The position numbers and the translations under genes are program-made. A stretch of DNA of 64,000 bases, from contig PWRN01000020.1 of assembly GCA_003556225.1 (NCBI GenBank), forward strand, positions 1 to 64,000. Direction: 5' to 3'. A model generated the notes under the pieces. It was not told the origin of the DNA. It was given only the letters and a program-made list of their open reading frames with translations, and searched no databases. The stretch comes from Syntrophomonadaceae bacterium (GTDB taxonomy: Bacteria; Bacillota; Dethiobacteria; DTU022; UBA8154). Below, in pieces: positions 28,284 through 37,402 of the stretch (positions are counted from its first letter, which is position 1; each line of letters begins with the position of its first letter).

Positions 28284-29213
28284 TTACATCTCCCGCAAGC
28301 GCTGCACCCGCTCCTCCGGGGGCGGGTGAGAAGCAAAAAGCTGGCTCTTTCTCACGCCGCCCTGGCGGCCGGCATGCGCTTCCAGGGCGGGATTGACAAT
28401 ATAAAGGCCTCTCAAAGCTTCCCGGTTGATGGGACTGTCCGCCGCCTGCAGCCCCGCGATCTTTTCCAGGGCGCTGGCCAGTCCTTCAGGATAACCGGTA
28501 AGCTCTGCTGCGCTGGCGTCTGCCAGGTATTCTCTTTGCCGTGAAATGGCAAACTTGAGGACCTGGGCGAATATCGGGGCCAGGATGGCCAGGAGGATGA
28601 CGATCAAGATCACCACAATTTGCCCCTTTCCCTGGCTCCCCCGGCTTCCCCCCCGGCGCAGGCCCCGCCCGTACCACAGGCTGCGCCGCGCCAGTTCGCT
28701 TAAAAGCACGATAGTGCCAGCCAGCACGACGGCCACGGTAGCCAGGAGGATATCGTAGTTTTTAATATGGGCAATTTCGTGGGCGATGACCCCTTCCAAC
28801 TCCAGCCGGTTTAACTTGTTTAAAAGGCCGCGGGTGACCGCTACAACAGCTTTTTCCGGGTTACGGCCGGCAGCAAATGCATTTGGAATATCCGTTTCCA
28901 CGATATATGCCCGGGGTGTCGGGATACCGGCCGCGATGCTCAATCCTTCCACCGTATGATACAAGTATGGTTCTTGCTCCCGGGTGACAGGCCGTGCGCC
29001 GGCCATGGAGGCCACGATCCCCGGCCCCTTAAAATAGCTGATCAAAAAGATCACCACGGCCAGCAGACCGACGGCGATAAGTCCTGCCAGCGGGTTGCCC
29101 ATATAGATCCCCAGGCCGTATCCCACGGCGAGAAACAAGAGGGCAAAAGAGAAAAACAGGAAAAACGTGCGCCGGCGGTTTTGTTTGATGTGACCATAAA
29201 TTGGTACTTGCAT
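28284..29213 (-). CDS. htpX: Membrane zinc metalloprotease HtpX (M48 family)
   Basis: This 309-residue protease carries the zinc motif HEIAHIKNYD and the third ligand region REYLADASAAELTGYP. Two hydrophobic segments near the N-terminus and two further ones around residues 150-210 anchor it in the membrane, where HtpX degrades damaged membrane proteins. ATG 29213 has better ribosome binding site spacing than the track's TTG 29219. A glycine/arginine-rich insert (GRGLRRGGSRGSQGKG) lies between membrane segments. It follows lemA, a common pairing. Confidence 0.9.
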   Translation of the reverse strand: MQVPIYGHIKQNRRRTFFLFFSFALLFLAVGYGLGIYMGNPLAGLIAVGLLAVVIFLISYFKGPGIVASMAGARPVTREQEPYLYHTVEGLSIAAGIPTPRAYIVETDIPNAFAAGRNPEKAVVAVTRGLLNKLNRLELEGVIAHEIAHIKNYDILLATVAVVLAGTIVLLSELARRSLWYGRGLRRGGSRGSQGKGQIVVILIVILLAILAPIFAQVLKFAISRQREYLADASAAELTGYPEGLASALEKIAGLQAADSPINREALRGLYIVNPALEAHAGRQGGVRKSQLFASHPPPEERVQRLREM

Positions 29214-29248
29214 CGGCAACAGATCCTTTCGGGACGTGCACCGGGCTC

Positions 29249-29803
29249 TTAAAAATTCACCTGGACGGACTCCCGTGCCCTTTCTTCCGCTACCTCGAAA
29301 TAATCACGGGCTTGAAAATTAAATAACCCGGCCAGCACATTCAAGGGAAAAACCCGGATGCTGGTATTGTAAGCCATGACCGTTCGATTGTAGCGCTGAC
29401 GGGCGTAGGCGATCTTGTTTTCTATGCCGGAGAGCTCCTCCTGGAGCAGCAGGAAATTCTGATTCGCTTTTAACTCGGGGTAGCTTTCCGCTACGGCGAA
29501 AAGGGTCTTCATTGCGCCCCCCAGCAGGTTTTCCGCTGCAGCATTTTCTTTAACCGTTTCTGCGCGCATGAAAGCCGTTCTAGCGGCGGTAATCCGCTCC
29601 AAAACATCACGTTCATGCTGGAGATACCCCTGAACCGTATTGACCAGGTTGGGAACCAGGTCGTAGCGTTTTTGCAGCAAGGTATCGATATTGGCCCACG
29701 TACTATCGACCATGTTCCGCCTGGTCACCAGGCGGTTGTAGCCTGCCACAACGAAGATCAACAGCACGCCGAGAACTGCCAGGGCCAGGTAAAGTCCAGT
29801 CAT
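29249..29803 (-). CDS. lemA: LemA family protein
   Basis: The 184-residue protein has one N-terminal membrane helix (LYLALAVLGVLLIFVVAGYN) followed by the LemA helical domain: MVDSTWANIDTLLQKRYDLV, YPELKANQNFLLLQEEL and ENKIAYARQRYNRTVMAYN. The function of LemA is not established; it is often paired with htpX or TPM-domain genes. An AGGAGGTT site precedes it on the minus strand. Confidence 0.93.
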   Translation of the reverse strand: MTGLYLALAVLGVLLIFVVAGYNRLVTRRNMVDSTWANIDTLLQKRYDLVPNLVNTVQGYLQHERDVLERITAARTAFMRAETVKENAAAENLLGGAMKTLFAVAESYPELKANQNFLLLQEELSGIENKIAYARQRYNRTVMAYNTSIRVFPLNVLAGLFNFQARDYFEVAEERARESVQVNF

Positions 29804-30098
29804 GTTGAAAAACCTCCTACACGAAAAGATGAAAACCAGTCTTCGCCAGAATGAACCCCCGGAAAAGCCCCCGGCGTAAGTTTTTGAAATAACCCGGTAG
29901 AGTAAACGGAAAGCCCGTTTTAAAAGAAAGCTACTTCTACCAAACGCCGGTATCGTTCCATAGTTATTATTCTCCAGAAGCCAACGTTATCCTTGTGTTT
30001 AAGGGGAAGGATTTTATGAAATCATCCCGAATAAAAAATTGTAGGCAAGTGGGCAGAACGCCATCTTTGCCATGCTGAACAGGAGGTGGGCCAGGGCG

Positions 30099-30620
30099 AT
30101 GAAAACCGTAACGTACCCCTTGAGAAACGCTGTGATCGGCATTCTTTCCGACACTCATATCCCGGCCCGGGCGCGAGTGCTGCCTCCACAAATCTTTTCT
30201 GTTTTTGCAGGGGTGTCATTAATCCTTCATGCCGGCGATATTGAGCATGAAAACGTGCTGCTGGAACTGGAAGCCCTCGCGCCGGTTGAAGCCGTGGCCG
30301 GTAACATGGATCCCCCCGAACTAAAAACCAGGCTGGGAATGGCAAAAATTGTATCCTTTTCCGGGGCTTCCCTCGGGTTGTTCCACGGTTACGGCGCTCC
30401 TGGCGCTTCCGTGCAGAGAGCTTTGGAACAATTCCGCAGCCATGATGTGAATGCGGTAGTCTTTGGTCACACGCATGAACCCCGGGTAGAAGAAAGAGTC
30501 GGCTTGTTAATCATTAACCCTGGCTCTGTATCCGATCCCCGGCGGGGCAGCAAACCTTCCTGCGCGCTGCTGCATCTGGACAACGAAAAGATGCAAGGGG
30601 AAATTGTATTTCTAGTCTGA
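30099..30620 (+). CDS. YfcE/MJ0936-family metallophosphoesterase
   Basis: This encodes 173 residues with the five phosphoesterase motifs: SDTHIP, GDIEHENV, GNMDPPE, FHGYGAPGA and GHTHEPRV, then NPGSVSDPR. Such proteins bind two metal ions and hydrolyse phosphodiesters; the natural substrate is often unknown. ATG 30099 is chosen because the conserved domain starts soon after it and AGGAGG precedes it, although the spacing of twelve bases is long. It is monocistronic by position. Confidence 0.85.
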   Translation: MKTVTYPLRNAVIGILSDTHIPARARVLPPQIFSVFAGVSLILHAGDIEHENVLLELEALAPVEAVAGNMDPPELKTRLGMAKIVSFSGASLGLFHGYGAPGASVQRALEQFRSHDVNAVVFGHTHEPRVEERVGLLIINPGSVSDPRRGSKPSCALLHLDNEKMQGEIVFLV

Positions 30621-30788
30621 ATAAACCGCCAGGCCTGTCCAAACGAGCACAGGTTGCGGGCTCCAGGAGGACGTTTTCCTGCTCCATAACTGGGGTCAAT
30701 GGAACCAGCAACAGATCAATCCCATCCTTTTACAGTGCTCACCGCTTTTTTCCCCGGCACGTAGGAATTTCCCGGTCATTTGGAGAAT

Positions 30789-30828
30789 AGATGAAGCACA
30801 TCTAAATAAACAAAGCACATCTGATGTG
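30789..30828. promoter_or_regulatory. Palindromic operator candidate before the acyl-CoA ligase gene
   Basis: AAGCACATCT occurs twice, 19 bases apart (30794-30803 and 30813-30822). The first copy is part of AGATG-N5-CATCT and the second of a perfect CACATC-T-GATGTG (30816-30828). The arrangement looks like a regulator-binding site; the regulator is unknown, with the neighbouring MarR proteins as candidates. Confidence 0.5.
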
Positions 30829-30846
30829 GAGAAGGAGGTTTGCGTC

Positions 30847-32547
30847 GTGGAGCCAAGTCAAGAAGTCCTATGGACAGCACACTATGAGAAGGGGATCAAG
30901 CACCACCTGGAATACCCTGAAAAATCTGTTTTCAGTATTTTAGAACGCACCGTGAAGCGGTATCCCCAGCGGGTAGCGACATATTTTAATGAAGCGAAAA
31001 TGTCCTATAAAGAACTGCTGATCAATGTTAACAGGCTGGCAACCGCCCTGGCGGCCCTGGGCGTTGAAAAGGGCGACCGGGTGGGGATTTTATTGCCCAA
31101 CTGTCCCCAGGCGGTGATCAGTTTTTACGCGGTGATGCGGCTGGGAGCCAGTGCGATATTTCTGAATCCTGTGCTGGTGGAACGGGAACTTACCAACAAG
31201 ATCAATGATTCCGGCATGCGCACACTCATCCTGTTGGATATGTCCTACCGGAAGATATCCAATATCCGGGAGCGCGTAAACCTGGACACCCTGGTTGTGA
31301 CGCATATTCACGACTACCTGACCTTCCCCTACAACATCCTTTATCCCTTCCGGCAAAAAGGCGATGCCCGGGCGCCGGAAATTCCCCGTAAAGAAGGCAT
31401 ATATCAATTTACCACCTTGATTAAAGGTGCCCCGCCGAATCCGCCAGCTGTGACCGTTGATGCCAAGAATGATGTGGCCGTGCTGCAGTATACCGGTGGC
31501 GTGACGGGCAAGCCAAAGGCGGCCATGATCACCCACTTTAACCTGATGGCCAACCTGATGCAATTCCGGGAGTGGTTCTCCAGCTGTAAAGACGGGGAAG
31601 AGCGGGTTCTTGCCCTGGTTCCCTTTGCCCACATCTATGGGTTAACCTGTGTGATGAATTTCAGCGTATATATCGGTGCGACACTGATTATGCTGCCCCG
31701 CTTCCAGGTGAACCAGGTTTTGAAAACCATTAACAAAAGCCGCCCCACCTTTTTCCCGGGCGTGCCTTCCATGTATTATGCGTTGAGCCATCATCCCGAT
31801 GTAAAAAAGGCCGAGGTTTCTTCCATTGATTACTGCATTTGTGGCGCAGCCCCGCTGCCCTTGGAAATCCAGGAGCGTTTTGAGCAGTTAACCGGTGCAC
31901 GGCTTGTAGAGGGCTTTGGCCTGACGGAAGCCTCACCGGTGACCCACTGTAACCCCGTGCGAGGCAGGCGCAAAGTGGGCAGTATTGGACTGCCGGTGCC
32001 TGACACCCAGGCCAAGATCGTGGACCTGGAAACCGGGACCAGGGAGCTGGGCATCGGCGAGATCGGTGAGCTGATCATCTCCGGTCCCCAGGTGATGAAA
32101 GGCTATTGGAACTGGCCAGAAGAAACGGAAATCGCCTTGAAAGACAGCTGGCTCTATACCGGGGATATTGCAGAAATGGACTCCGAGGGGTATTTCTTTA
32201 TCCTGAACCGCAAAAAAGACATGATTATCTCCGGCGGGTACAATATTTACCCCAGCGAGGTCGAGGGCGTGATTTCCCGCCATCCCAAGGTGAAAGAGGC
32301 CATTGTTGTTGGCATCCCCGATGAATTCCAGGGAGAAGTCGTCAAGGCTTATATTTTCAGTAAGAATCCCAAGGTGAAAATTTATGATGACGAGCTCAAG
32401 GATTACCTGCTGAACAAGTTGGCCCCGTACAAAATACCCAAGGTTTTTGAGATCCGCAAGGATCAACCTCCCAAGAACCTGGATGGCGCCGAACTGCGCC
32501 GCTACCTGGTGGAAGAACGGGATAAAGAAAAAGGCAAAAGCAGCTAA
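30847..32547 (+). CDS. Long-chain acyl-CoA synthetase-like protein, C-terminal lysine replaced
   Basis: This 566-residue AMP-forming ligase should activate fatty acids with ATP and CoA. The P-loop is YTGGVTGKPKAAMITH; the adenylate motifs GFGLTEASPVTH and YTGDIAEMDSEGYFF and the hinge NRKKDMIISGGYNIYP are present. The C-terminal motif that normally reads PK..GK.LRR is PPKNLDGAELRR, so the conserved lysine is alanine (residue 548). GTG 30847 follows GAAGGAGG by eight bases. It is upstream of, and convergent with, a MarR gene next to the fad operon. Loss of the lysine may reduce adenylation or remove a site of regulation by acylation. Confidence 0.9.
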   Translation: MEPSQEVLWTAHYEKGIKHHLEYPEKSVFSILERTVKRYPQRVATYFNEAKMSYKELLINVNRLATALAALGVEKGDRVGILLPNCPQAVISFYAVMRLGASAIFLNPVLVERELTNKINDSGMRTLILLDMSYRKISNIRERVNLDTLVVTHIHDYLTFPYNILYPFRQKGDARAPEIPRKEGIYQFTTLIKGAPPNPPAVTVDAKNDVAVLQYTGGVTGKPKAAMITHFNLMANLMQFREWFSSCKDGEERVLALVPFAHIYGLTCVMNFSVYIGATLIMLPRFQVNQVLKTINKSRPTFFPGVPSMYYALSHHPDVKKAEVSSIDYCICGAAPLPLEIQERFEQLTGARLVEGFGLTEASPVTHCNPVRGRRKVGSIGLPVPDTQAKIVDLETGTRELGIGEIGELIISGPQVMKGYWNWPEETEIALKDSWLYTGDIAEMDSEGYFFILNRKKDMIISGGYNIYPSEVEGVISRHPKVKEAIVVGIPDEFQGEVVKAYIFSKNPKVKIYDDELKDYLLNKLAPYKIPKVFEIRKDQPPKNLDGAELRRYLVEERDKEKGKSS

Positions 32548-32574
32548 GTTTAGGCATGGAGTTGAGTTGCACGT

Positions 32575-32617
32575 AAAAAAACCGGCATGGGGTAAAAACC
32601 CATTTGCCGGCTTTTTT
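32575..32617. terminator. Bidirectional terminator
   Basis: CCGGCA-TGGG pairs with CCCA-TT-TGCCGG around an AAAAA loop. An A-run lies before it and T6 after it, so it can work on both strands. It separates the acyl-CoA ligase gene from the convergent marR. Confidence 0.85.
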
Positions 32618-32632
32618 CTTATTTGCGTGCTT

Positions 32633-33130
32633 CTAACTGCTTGGTTGAGGATCAGGTGGATCAGCAAGTCCGCCACGTTGGGCTTCCAGCTCTTCAAAGC
32701 CCCGCAGGACCGACTGCAGGGACTGGATCAGCATCTGCCTTTCTTCTGCGTCCAGGCGGTCGGCCAGGTTGTTAAAGCGCAAGGTTCGGCGGTCAAAGAC
32801 CAGGGTGGCCAGCTGTCTACCATACGTTGTTAGAGAAACCCGCACGACCCGACGGTCTTTTTCGTCGCCTTTGCGCCGCACCAGGTTCAAGTTGACCAAC
32901 CGGGAGACCAGACGGGTCACGGCGCTCTCCGCCAGGTAGATCTCCTGCCCAAGTTCTCCCATGGTGAGATTCTCTTTCATGTAGAGCACCAGCAGGGCAT
33001 TGATTTGACGCGGTGTGATCTCGAGGCCCGTCAGCTCCCGGGTTTCTTCATTGTTGAGATAATACATCAACTTGGGGAAAATTGTCTGGATCGCTGTGGT
33101 AAAGTTTTCGATTTGTTTAAAATCGACCAT
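32633..33130 (-). CDS. MarR-family regulator, copy 1
   Basis: This encodes 165 residues with a winged helix-turn-helix (LTMGELGQEIYLAESAVTRL, then VRRKGDEKDRRVVRVSLT). MarR proteins bind palindromes as dimers and often respond to small ligands, here plausibly acyl-CoAs. It is about 70 percent identical by eye to the regulator at 39272, and the two flank the fad operon. The gene is divergent from fadN, and an imperfect palindrome lies about 75 bases before its start. Confidence 0.9.
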   Translation of the reverse strand: MVDFKQIENFTTAIQTIFPKLMYYLNNEETRELTGLEITPRQINALLVLYMKENLTMGELGQEIYLAESAVTRLVSRLVNLNLVRRKGDEKDRRVVRVSLTTYGRQLATLVFDRRTLRFNNLADRLDAEERQMLIQSLQSVLRGFEELEAQRGGLADPPDPQPSS

Positions 33131-33203
33131 GGCGGAGCCCCCTTTTCATGATCATAGGTAAAAGGGAAGGCTTTGTCAAGAAACGGAAATTATTTAGAGA
33201 AAG

Positions 33204-33231
33204 CAAAATATTCTTTCAAAAGAGAATTTTG
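33204..33231. promoter_or_regulatory. Imperfect palindrome upstream of marR copy 1
   Basis: CAAAATATTCTTT and AAAGAGAATTTTG are separated by two bases and pair at eleven of thirteen positions. The position, 75-100 bases upstream of the marR start, suits autoregulation. It shares AATATT and CTTT with the site at 33536. Confidence 0.5.
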
Positions 33232-33535
33232 TGCATCATAATACTTAACAGGTGAAAAACTTTACCATGTTAAATAATAAAGTTGCAACGCGGCCTTCTT
33301 GCACAAGATAATTCAAGGTGTTTTGCCGCCACGCTCGTTCAAACAATTTGAGGAGGCTTTGCTGTAACCCCTACGCACCTTTTAATCCAGGCAAATCCGA
33401 TGTTCAATATGAGCAAGCAGAGAAATGTCAGCGAACCCTGACGAAATTTTAAAGACATAAAAAAATTTTAAATAAAGTAGTTTTTTTATTTTTAGAGCAG
33501 GAGATCCCCCTGGACGGAGCGAATCTTAGTATAAG

Positions 33536-33558
33536 AATATTTTCTTTGGTAAAATATT
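33536..33558. promoter_or_regulatory. Perfect palindrome upstream of fadN
   Basis: AATATTTT and AAAATATT are exact reverse complements separated by seven bases (CTTTGGT). It lies about 200 bases before fadN and is a candidate operator for the MarR pair. The regulator assignment is inference. Confidence 0.5.
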
Positions 33559-33756
33559 AACTTTGTGAAATAAGTCTGGTGATGGAGGTGATGGCCCGTA
33601 TTATTGCAGGTTGTCGATGTCTCAAGTGATGCAAGTGCTGCACTATTGAGAAAATGTCCTCTACGTAGAAAAGCATACGAATCGGTTCCGCAAAAACCAA
33701 GGAAGTATAGACGATGATCGGAAGTAGATTAATCCGATGGAAAAGGAGGAGGGAGT

Positions 33757-36165
33757 ATGGCTTTTAAAATCCGTAAGGCTGCTGTTCTGGGAGCGGGAAC
33801 CATGGGAGCTTCCATCGCTGCGCACCTGGCAAACGTGGGGATCCCCAGCTATCTGCTGGATATCGTTCCCAGAGAACTGACCGACGAAGAAAAAGCTGCC
33901 GGATTGACCCTGGAAGATAAGAAAGTCCGGGATCGCCTGGCAGTTCAATCCATTGAGCGATTGAAGAAAATGCGCCCGGCCCCGTTTTACGACAGTAATG
34001 ATGTTGTCCTGTTGACACCGGGCAACATGGAGGATGACCTGGATAAGCTGGCCGAAGTGGATTGGATCATTGAGGTTGTCGTGGAGAACCTGGAGATTAA
34101 GAAAAACCTCTTGGGTCGCATCGAAGAGTACTGGAAAGAAGGAACCATTGTCAGTACGAACACCTCGGGTATTTCGGTCAATAAGATGGTAGAAGACTGC
34201 TCTGACAATTTCAAAAAACATTTTATGGGGACCCACTTCTTTAACCCTCCACGCTACATGAAATTGCTGGAAATCATTCCTGGTGAGCAGTCGGACCCGG
34301 AAATCCTTTCCTTTATGCAGCGGTTTTGCGAGAAAGAACTGGGCAAGGGGGTCGTCTTTGCCAAGGACACGCCGAATTTTATCGCCAACCGCATCGGGGT
34401 CTACGGCATGGTTGTGACCGCCCGCCTGATGGAGCAGGAAGGGCTTTCCGTGGAGGAAGTGGATGCCGTGACCGGGCCGGCCATGGGGCGCCCCAAGAGC
34501 GCATCTTTCCGCACCCTGGATATGGTCGGGCTGGATGTCTTTCTGCACGTGGCGCAAAACGTCCGGGACAACATTTCCGAGGAATGGGAAATCAAGGACT
34601 TTGAAATGCCCGCGTTTACGAAGACAATGGCTGAAAAAGGCTGGCTGGGCGAAAAGACCAAGAGTGGTTTTTACAAGGTGCAGAAAACAGCGGAAGGCAA
34701 GGATATCCTGGCACTGGATTACACCACCATGGAGTACCGTCCCCGGCAGAAAGCCAAGTTCGGCAGCATTGATGCCACCAGGAACGTCAAAGGCGCGGGG
34801 AACAAGGTGAAAACGCTGGTGGAAGGTAAGGACAAGGGTGCTGTGTTTGCCTGGAAAGTACTCAAACCCGTGCTGGTGTACTCCGCTGTGAAGCTGGGTG
34901 AAATCGCCGATGATATCGTTTCCGTGGACCGGGCCATGCGCTGGGGCTTCAACTGGGACCTGGGTCCCTTCGAACTGTGGGATGCCCTGGGCGTGCAAGA
35001 GGTGGTCGACCGCATGCAGCAGGAAGGAGATACGATTCCAGCCGTCGTCCAGGAGTTGCTGGATGCAGGGCATGTATCTTTCTACAAGAAAGAAGACGGC
35101 AAAACCCTCTACTACGATTTCCAGGGGAAAAGCTACCAGGAACTTCAGCCCCGCCCCGGGGTGATTATCCTGAACGAGCTTCGAGAGCAGAAAAAGGTTG
35201 TTAAATCCGTTTCCGGTGCCAGCCTGGTGGACATCGGCGACAATATCCTCTGCCTGGAATTTCACTCCCCTGCCCAGGCCATCGGGCCGGATGTGGTCGG
35301 CATGCTTTTTCGAGCCGTTGAAGAAGTGGAGAAAGGCTGGGATGGACTGGTCATCGCCAACCAGGGCCGCAACTTCAGCGTCGGCGCCAACCTGATGATG
35401 ATTCTCATGGAAGCCCAGGCTGATGAATGGGACGAGATCGATCTGATCGCACACCAACTCCAGCAGTCCCTGCTGCGGATAAAGTACTGCGAAAAGCCTG
35501 TCGTGGCTGCGCCCCACGGCATGACCCTGGGGGGGGGCTACGAGGGGATCGCCCATGCACACCGCATCCGCGCCGCAGCGGAAACATACATGGGCCTGGT
35601 GGAGCTGGGTGTCGGTGTGATCCCTGCCGGGGGAGGTTGCAAGGAAATGGTGCTGCGCAGCGTGGAAAACGTGCAGGATAACAACAACGTCAGCGACCTG
35701 CTGCCCTACGTGCGGCGTGCCTTTGAAACCGTGGCCATGGCCCGGGTTGCGACCAGCGCCAAGGAAGGGTTTGTCTATGGTTACATGCGGCCCCAGGATT
35801 CTTTTACCGTGAACGGGGATCGCCACATTTACGAAGCCAAGAACCTGGTCAAGGCCTTGAACCTGGAAGGTTTCAAGCCGCCTGAACGCAAGAAAATCCG
35901 CGTTGTTGGCGAACCCGGATATGCGGCCTTGAAGGCGGGTATCTACCTGATGAAAGAAGGAAATTACATCTCTGAATATGATGCCTACCTGGGAGATAAG
36001 CTGGCCTATGTCTTCAGCGGTGGTCGGTTGCCGGCCAATACCTGGGTGGATGAGCAGTACCTGCTGGACCTGGAGCGCGAGGCATTCCTGCATCTCTGCG
36101 GCCAGCCCAAGACCCAGCAGCGCATGGTGCACATGCTGAAGACAAATAAACCGTTGAGAAATTAA
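33757..36165 (+). CDS. fadN: 3-hydroxyacyl-CoA dehydrogenase / enoyl-CoA hydratase fusion
   Basis: This 802-residue bifunctional beta-oxidation enzyme hydrates enoyl-CoA and oxidises the 3-hydroxy product. The N-terminal NAD-binding motif is GAGTMGASIAAHLANVG, followed by the dehydrogenase active-site region MGTHFFNPPRYMKLLEI. The C-terminal crotonase-like part has NFSVGANLMMI and APHGMTLGGGYE. The domain order and length match Bacillus FadN (about 789 residues) rather than proteobacterial FadB. AAAGGAGGAGGG precedes the ATG. It is first in fadN-fadA-fadE. Confidence 0.94.
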   Translation: MAFKIRKAAVLGAGTMGASIAAHLANVGIPSYLLDIVPRELTDEEKAAGLTLEDKKVRDRLAVQSIERLKKMRPAPFYDSNDVVLLTPGNMEDDLDKLAEVDWIIEVVVENLEIKKNLLGRIEEYWKEGTIVSTNTSGISVNKMVEDCSDNFKKHFMGTHFFNPPRYMKLLEIIPGEQSDPEILSFMQRFCEKELGKGVVFAKDTPNFIANRIGVYGMVVTARLMEQEGLSVEEVDAVTGPAMGRPKSASFRTLDMVGLDVFLHVAQNVRDNISEEWEIKDFEMPAFTKTMAEKGWLGEKTKSGFYKVQKTAEGKDILALDYTTMEYRPRQKAKFGSIDATRNVKGAGNKVKTLVEGKDKGAVFAWKVLKPVLVYSAVKLGEIADDIVSVDRAMRWGFNWDLGPFELWDALGVQEVVDRMQQEGDTIPAVVQELLDAGHVSFYKKEDGKTLYYDFQGKSYQELQPRPGVIILNELREQKKVVKSVSGASLVDIGDNILCLEFHSPAQAIGPDVVGMLFRAVEEVEKGWDGLVIANQGRNFSVGANLMMILMEAQADEWDEIDLIAHQLQQSLLRIKYCEKPVVAAPHGMTLGGGYEGIAHAHRIRAAAETYMGLVELGVGVIPAGGGCKEMVLRSVENVQDNNNVSDLLPYVRRAFETVAMARVATSAKEGFVYGYMRPQDSFTVNGDRHIYEAKNLVKALNLEGFKPPERKKIRVVGEPGYAALKAGIYLMKEGNYISEYDAYLGDKLAYVFSGGRLPANTWVDEQYLLDLEREAFLHLCGQPKTQQRMVHMLKTNKPLRN

Positions 36166-36186
36166 TGACCAAGGAGGGATAACTCA

Positions 36187-37365
36187 ATGCGTGAGGCTGT
36201 GATAGTCGCCGCAGTGCGCACCCCCATCGGGCGCGCCAACAGGGGGACGTTAAAAGACACCAGGCCGGAAGACCTGGCCGCGCTGGTGATCAATGAAAGC
36301 ATCAAGCGAGCCGACGGTTTGAAGCCCGAGGACGTCGATGATGTGATCCTGGGCTGTGCCTTCCCGGAAGGTGAACAGGGTATGAACGTGGGCCGGATCG
36401 CCTGCCAGCGAGCGGGGCTGCCTTCATCGGTGCCCGGCTATACCGTTAATCGCTTCTGTTCCTCGGGCTTGCAAAGTATTGCCCTGGCCGCATCGCAGGT
36501 TCAGATCGGCGCGGCCGAGATTATCGTGGCAGGTGGCGTGGAGAGCATGAGCATGGTGCCCATGGGGGGCAACAAGCTGGCTCCGAACCCCTACCTGGCC
36601 GATCATTACCCCCAGGCTTATATCAACATGGGGCTGACAGCGGAAAATGTGGCGGAACGACACCAGGTAAGCCGGGAGGATCAGGACCGCTTTGCCGCCT
36701 CCAGCCATCAAAAAGCTGCCAGGGCGATCAAGGAGGGCAAGTTCAAGGACGAGATTTTACCGGTCCCGGTGAAGCAGCGGGGAGTTGACGGCAAGGGGAG
36801 ATTTTTTGAGAAAGAAATCATCTTCGACACCGACGAAGGTGTGCGCCCCGACTCTACTCCGGAGGGATTGAGCAAACTGCGGCCAGCTTTCAAGCAGGGC
36901 GGCGTGGTCACTGCGGGGAACTCATCCCAGGTCAATGACGGGGCCGCTGCGGTCATCGTCATGTCCAAGGAAAAGGCTGCTGACCTGGGCTTAACGCCCC
37001 TGGTTTATTTCAAGAGCTTCGCCGTGGGCGGTGTGGATCCCGATGTTATGGGGATTGGACCGGTTGTCGCCATTCCCAAGGCATTAAAGCTGGCCGGGCT
37101 TAAACAGGAAGAAATCGATGTCTTTGAGCTCAATGAAGCTTTTGCCGCCCAGGCACTGGCCGTGATCAGGGAATTGGGACTGGATGAGAGCAAGATCAAT
37201 CTAAACGGCGGCGCCATTGCCCTGGGTCACCCCCTGGGCTGCACCGGCGCCAAGCTCACGGTGACCCTGATTTATGAAATGATGCGCCAAAACGCCCGGT
37301 ACGGGGCTGTGTCCATGTGCATCGGTGGTGGCATGGGTGCAGCGGGGATTTTTGAGCGCAGGTAA
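36187..37365 (+). CDS. fadA: Acetyl-CoA acyltransferase (thiolase)
   Basis: The 392-residue thiolase cleaves 3-ketoacyl-CoA to acetyl-CoA and a shortened acyl-CoA. The nucleophilic cysteine is in [14 protein letters not shown]; the C-terminal [17 protein letters not shown] histidine and [10 protein letters not shown] cysteine complete the active site. AAGGAGGG precedes the ATG. It lies 21 bases after fadN and is clearly in the same operon. Confidence 0.95.
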   Translation: MREAVIVAAVRTPIGRANRGTLKDTRPEDLAALVINESIKRADGLKPEDVDDVILGCAFPEGEQGMNVGRIACQRAGLPSSVPGYTVNRFCSSGLQSIALAASQVQIGAAEIIVAGGVESMSMVPMGGNKLAPNPYLADHYPQAYINMGLTAENVAERHQVSREDQDRFAASSHQKAARAIKEGKFKDEILPVPVKQRGVDGKGRFFEKEIIFDTDEGVRPDSTPEGLSKLRPAFKQGGVVTAGNSSQVNDGAAAVIVMSKEKAADLGLTPLVYFKSFAVGGVDPDVMGIGPVVAIPKALKLAGLKQEEIDVFELNEAFAAQALAVIRELGLDESKINLNGGAIALGHPLGCTGAKLTVTLIYEMMRQNARYGAVSMCIGGGMGAAGIFERR

Positions 37366-37402
37366 AAAACGAAAGATGATAGACTGAAAGGAGTGTTGTT
37401 TC

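Larger units (their letters stand above)
33131..33756. other. Intergenic region between marR and fadN
   Basis: This AT-rich 626-base divergent region holds two palindromes (listed separately), a 28-codon remnant-like frame ending at 33367, and a 12-codon frame (MARIIAGCRCLK) at 33591 after GGAGGTG. No promoter close to consensus was found for fadN. No intact gene is present. Confidence 0.5.

Noticed and set aside
33281-33367. 28-codon protein-like frame (AAFLHKIIQGVLPPRSFKQF...)
   Set aside because: Looks like a gene remnant, but no start, ribosome binding site or family match supports it.
33591-33629. 12-codon frame MARIIAGCRCLK with GGAGGTG before it
   Set aside because: Too short, no conservation evidence, and the ribosome binding site is almost touching the ATG.
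33661-36132. 823-aa minus-strand ORF opposite fadN
   Set aside because: Shadow of the fadN coding strand; the plus frame has full enzyme motifs and a ribosome binding site.
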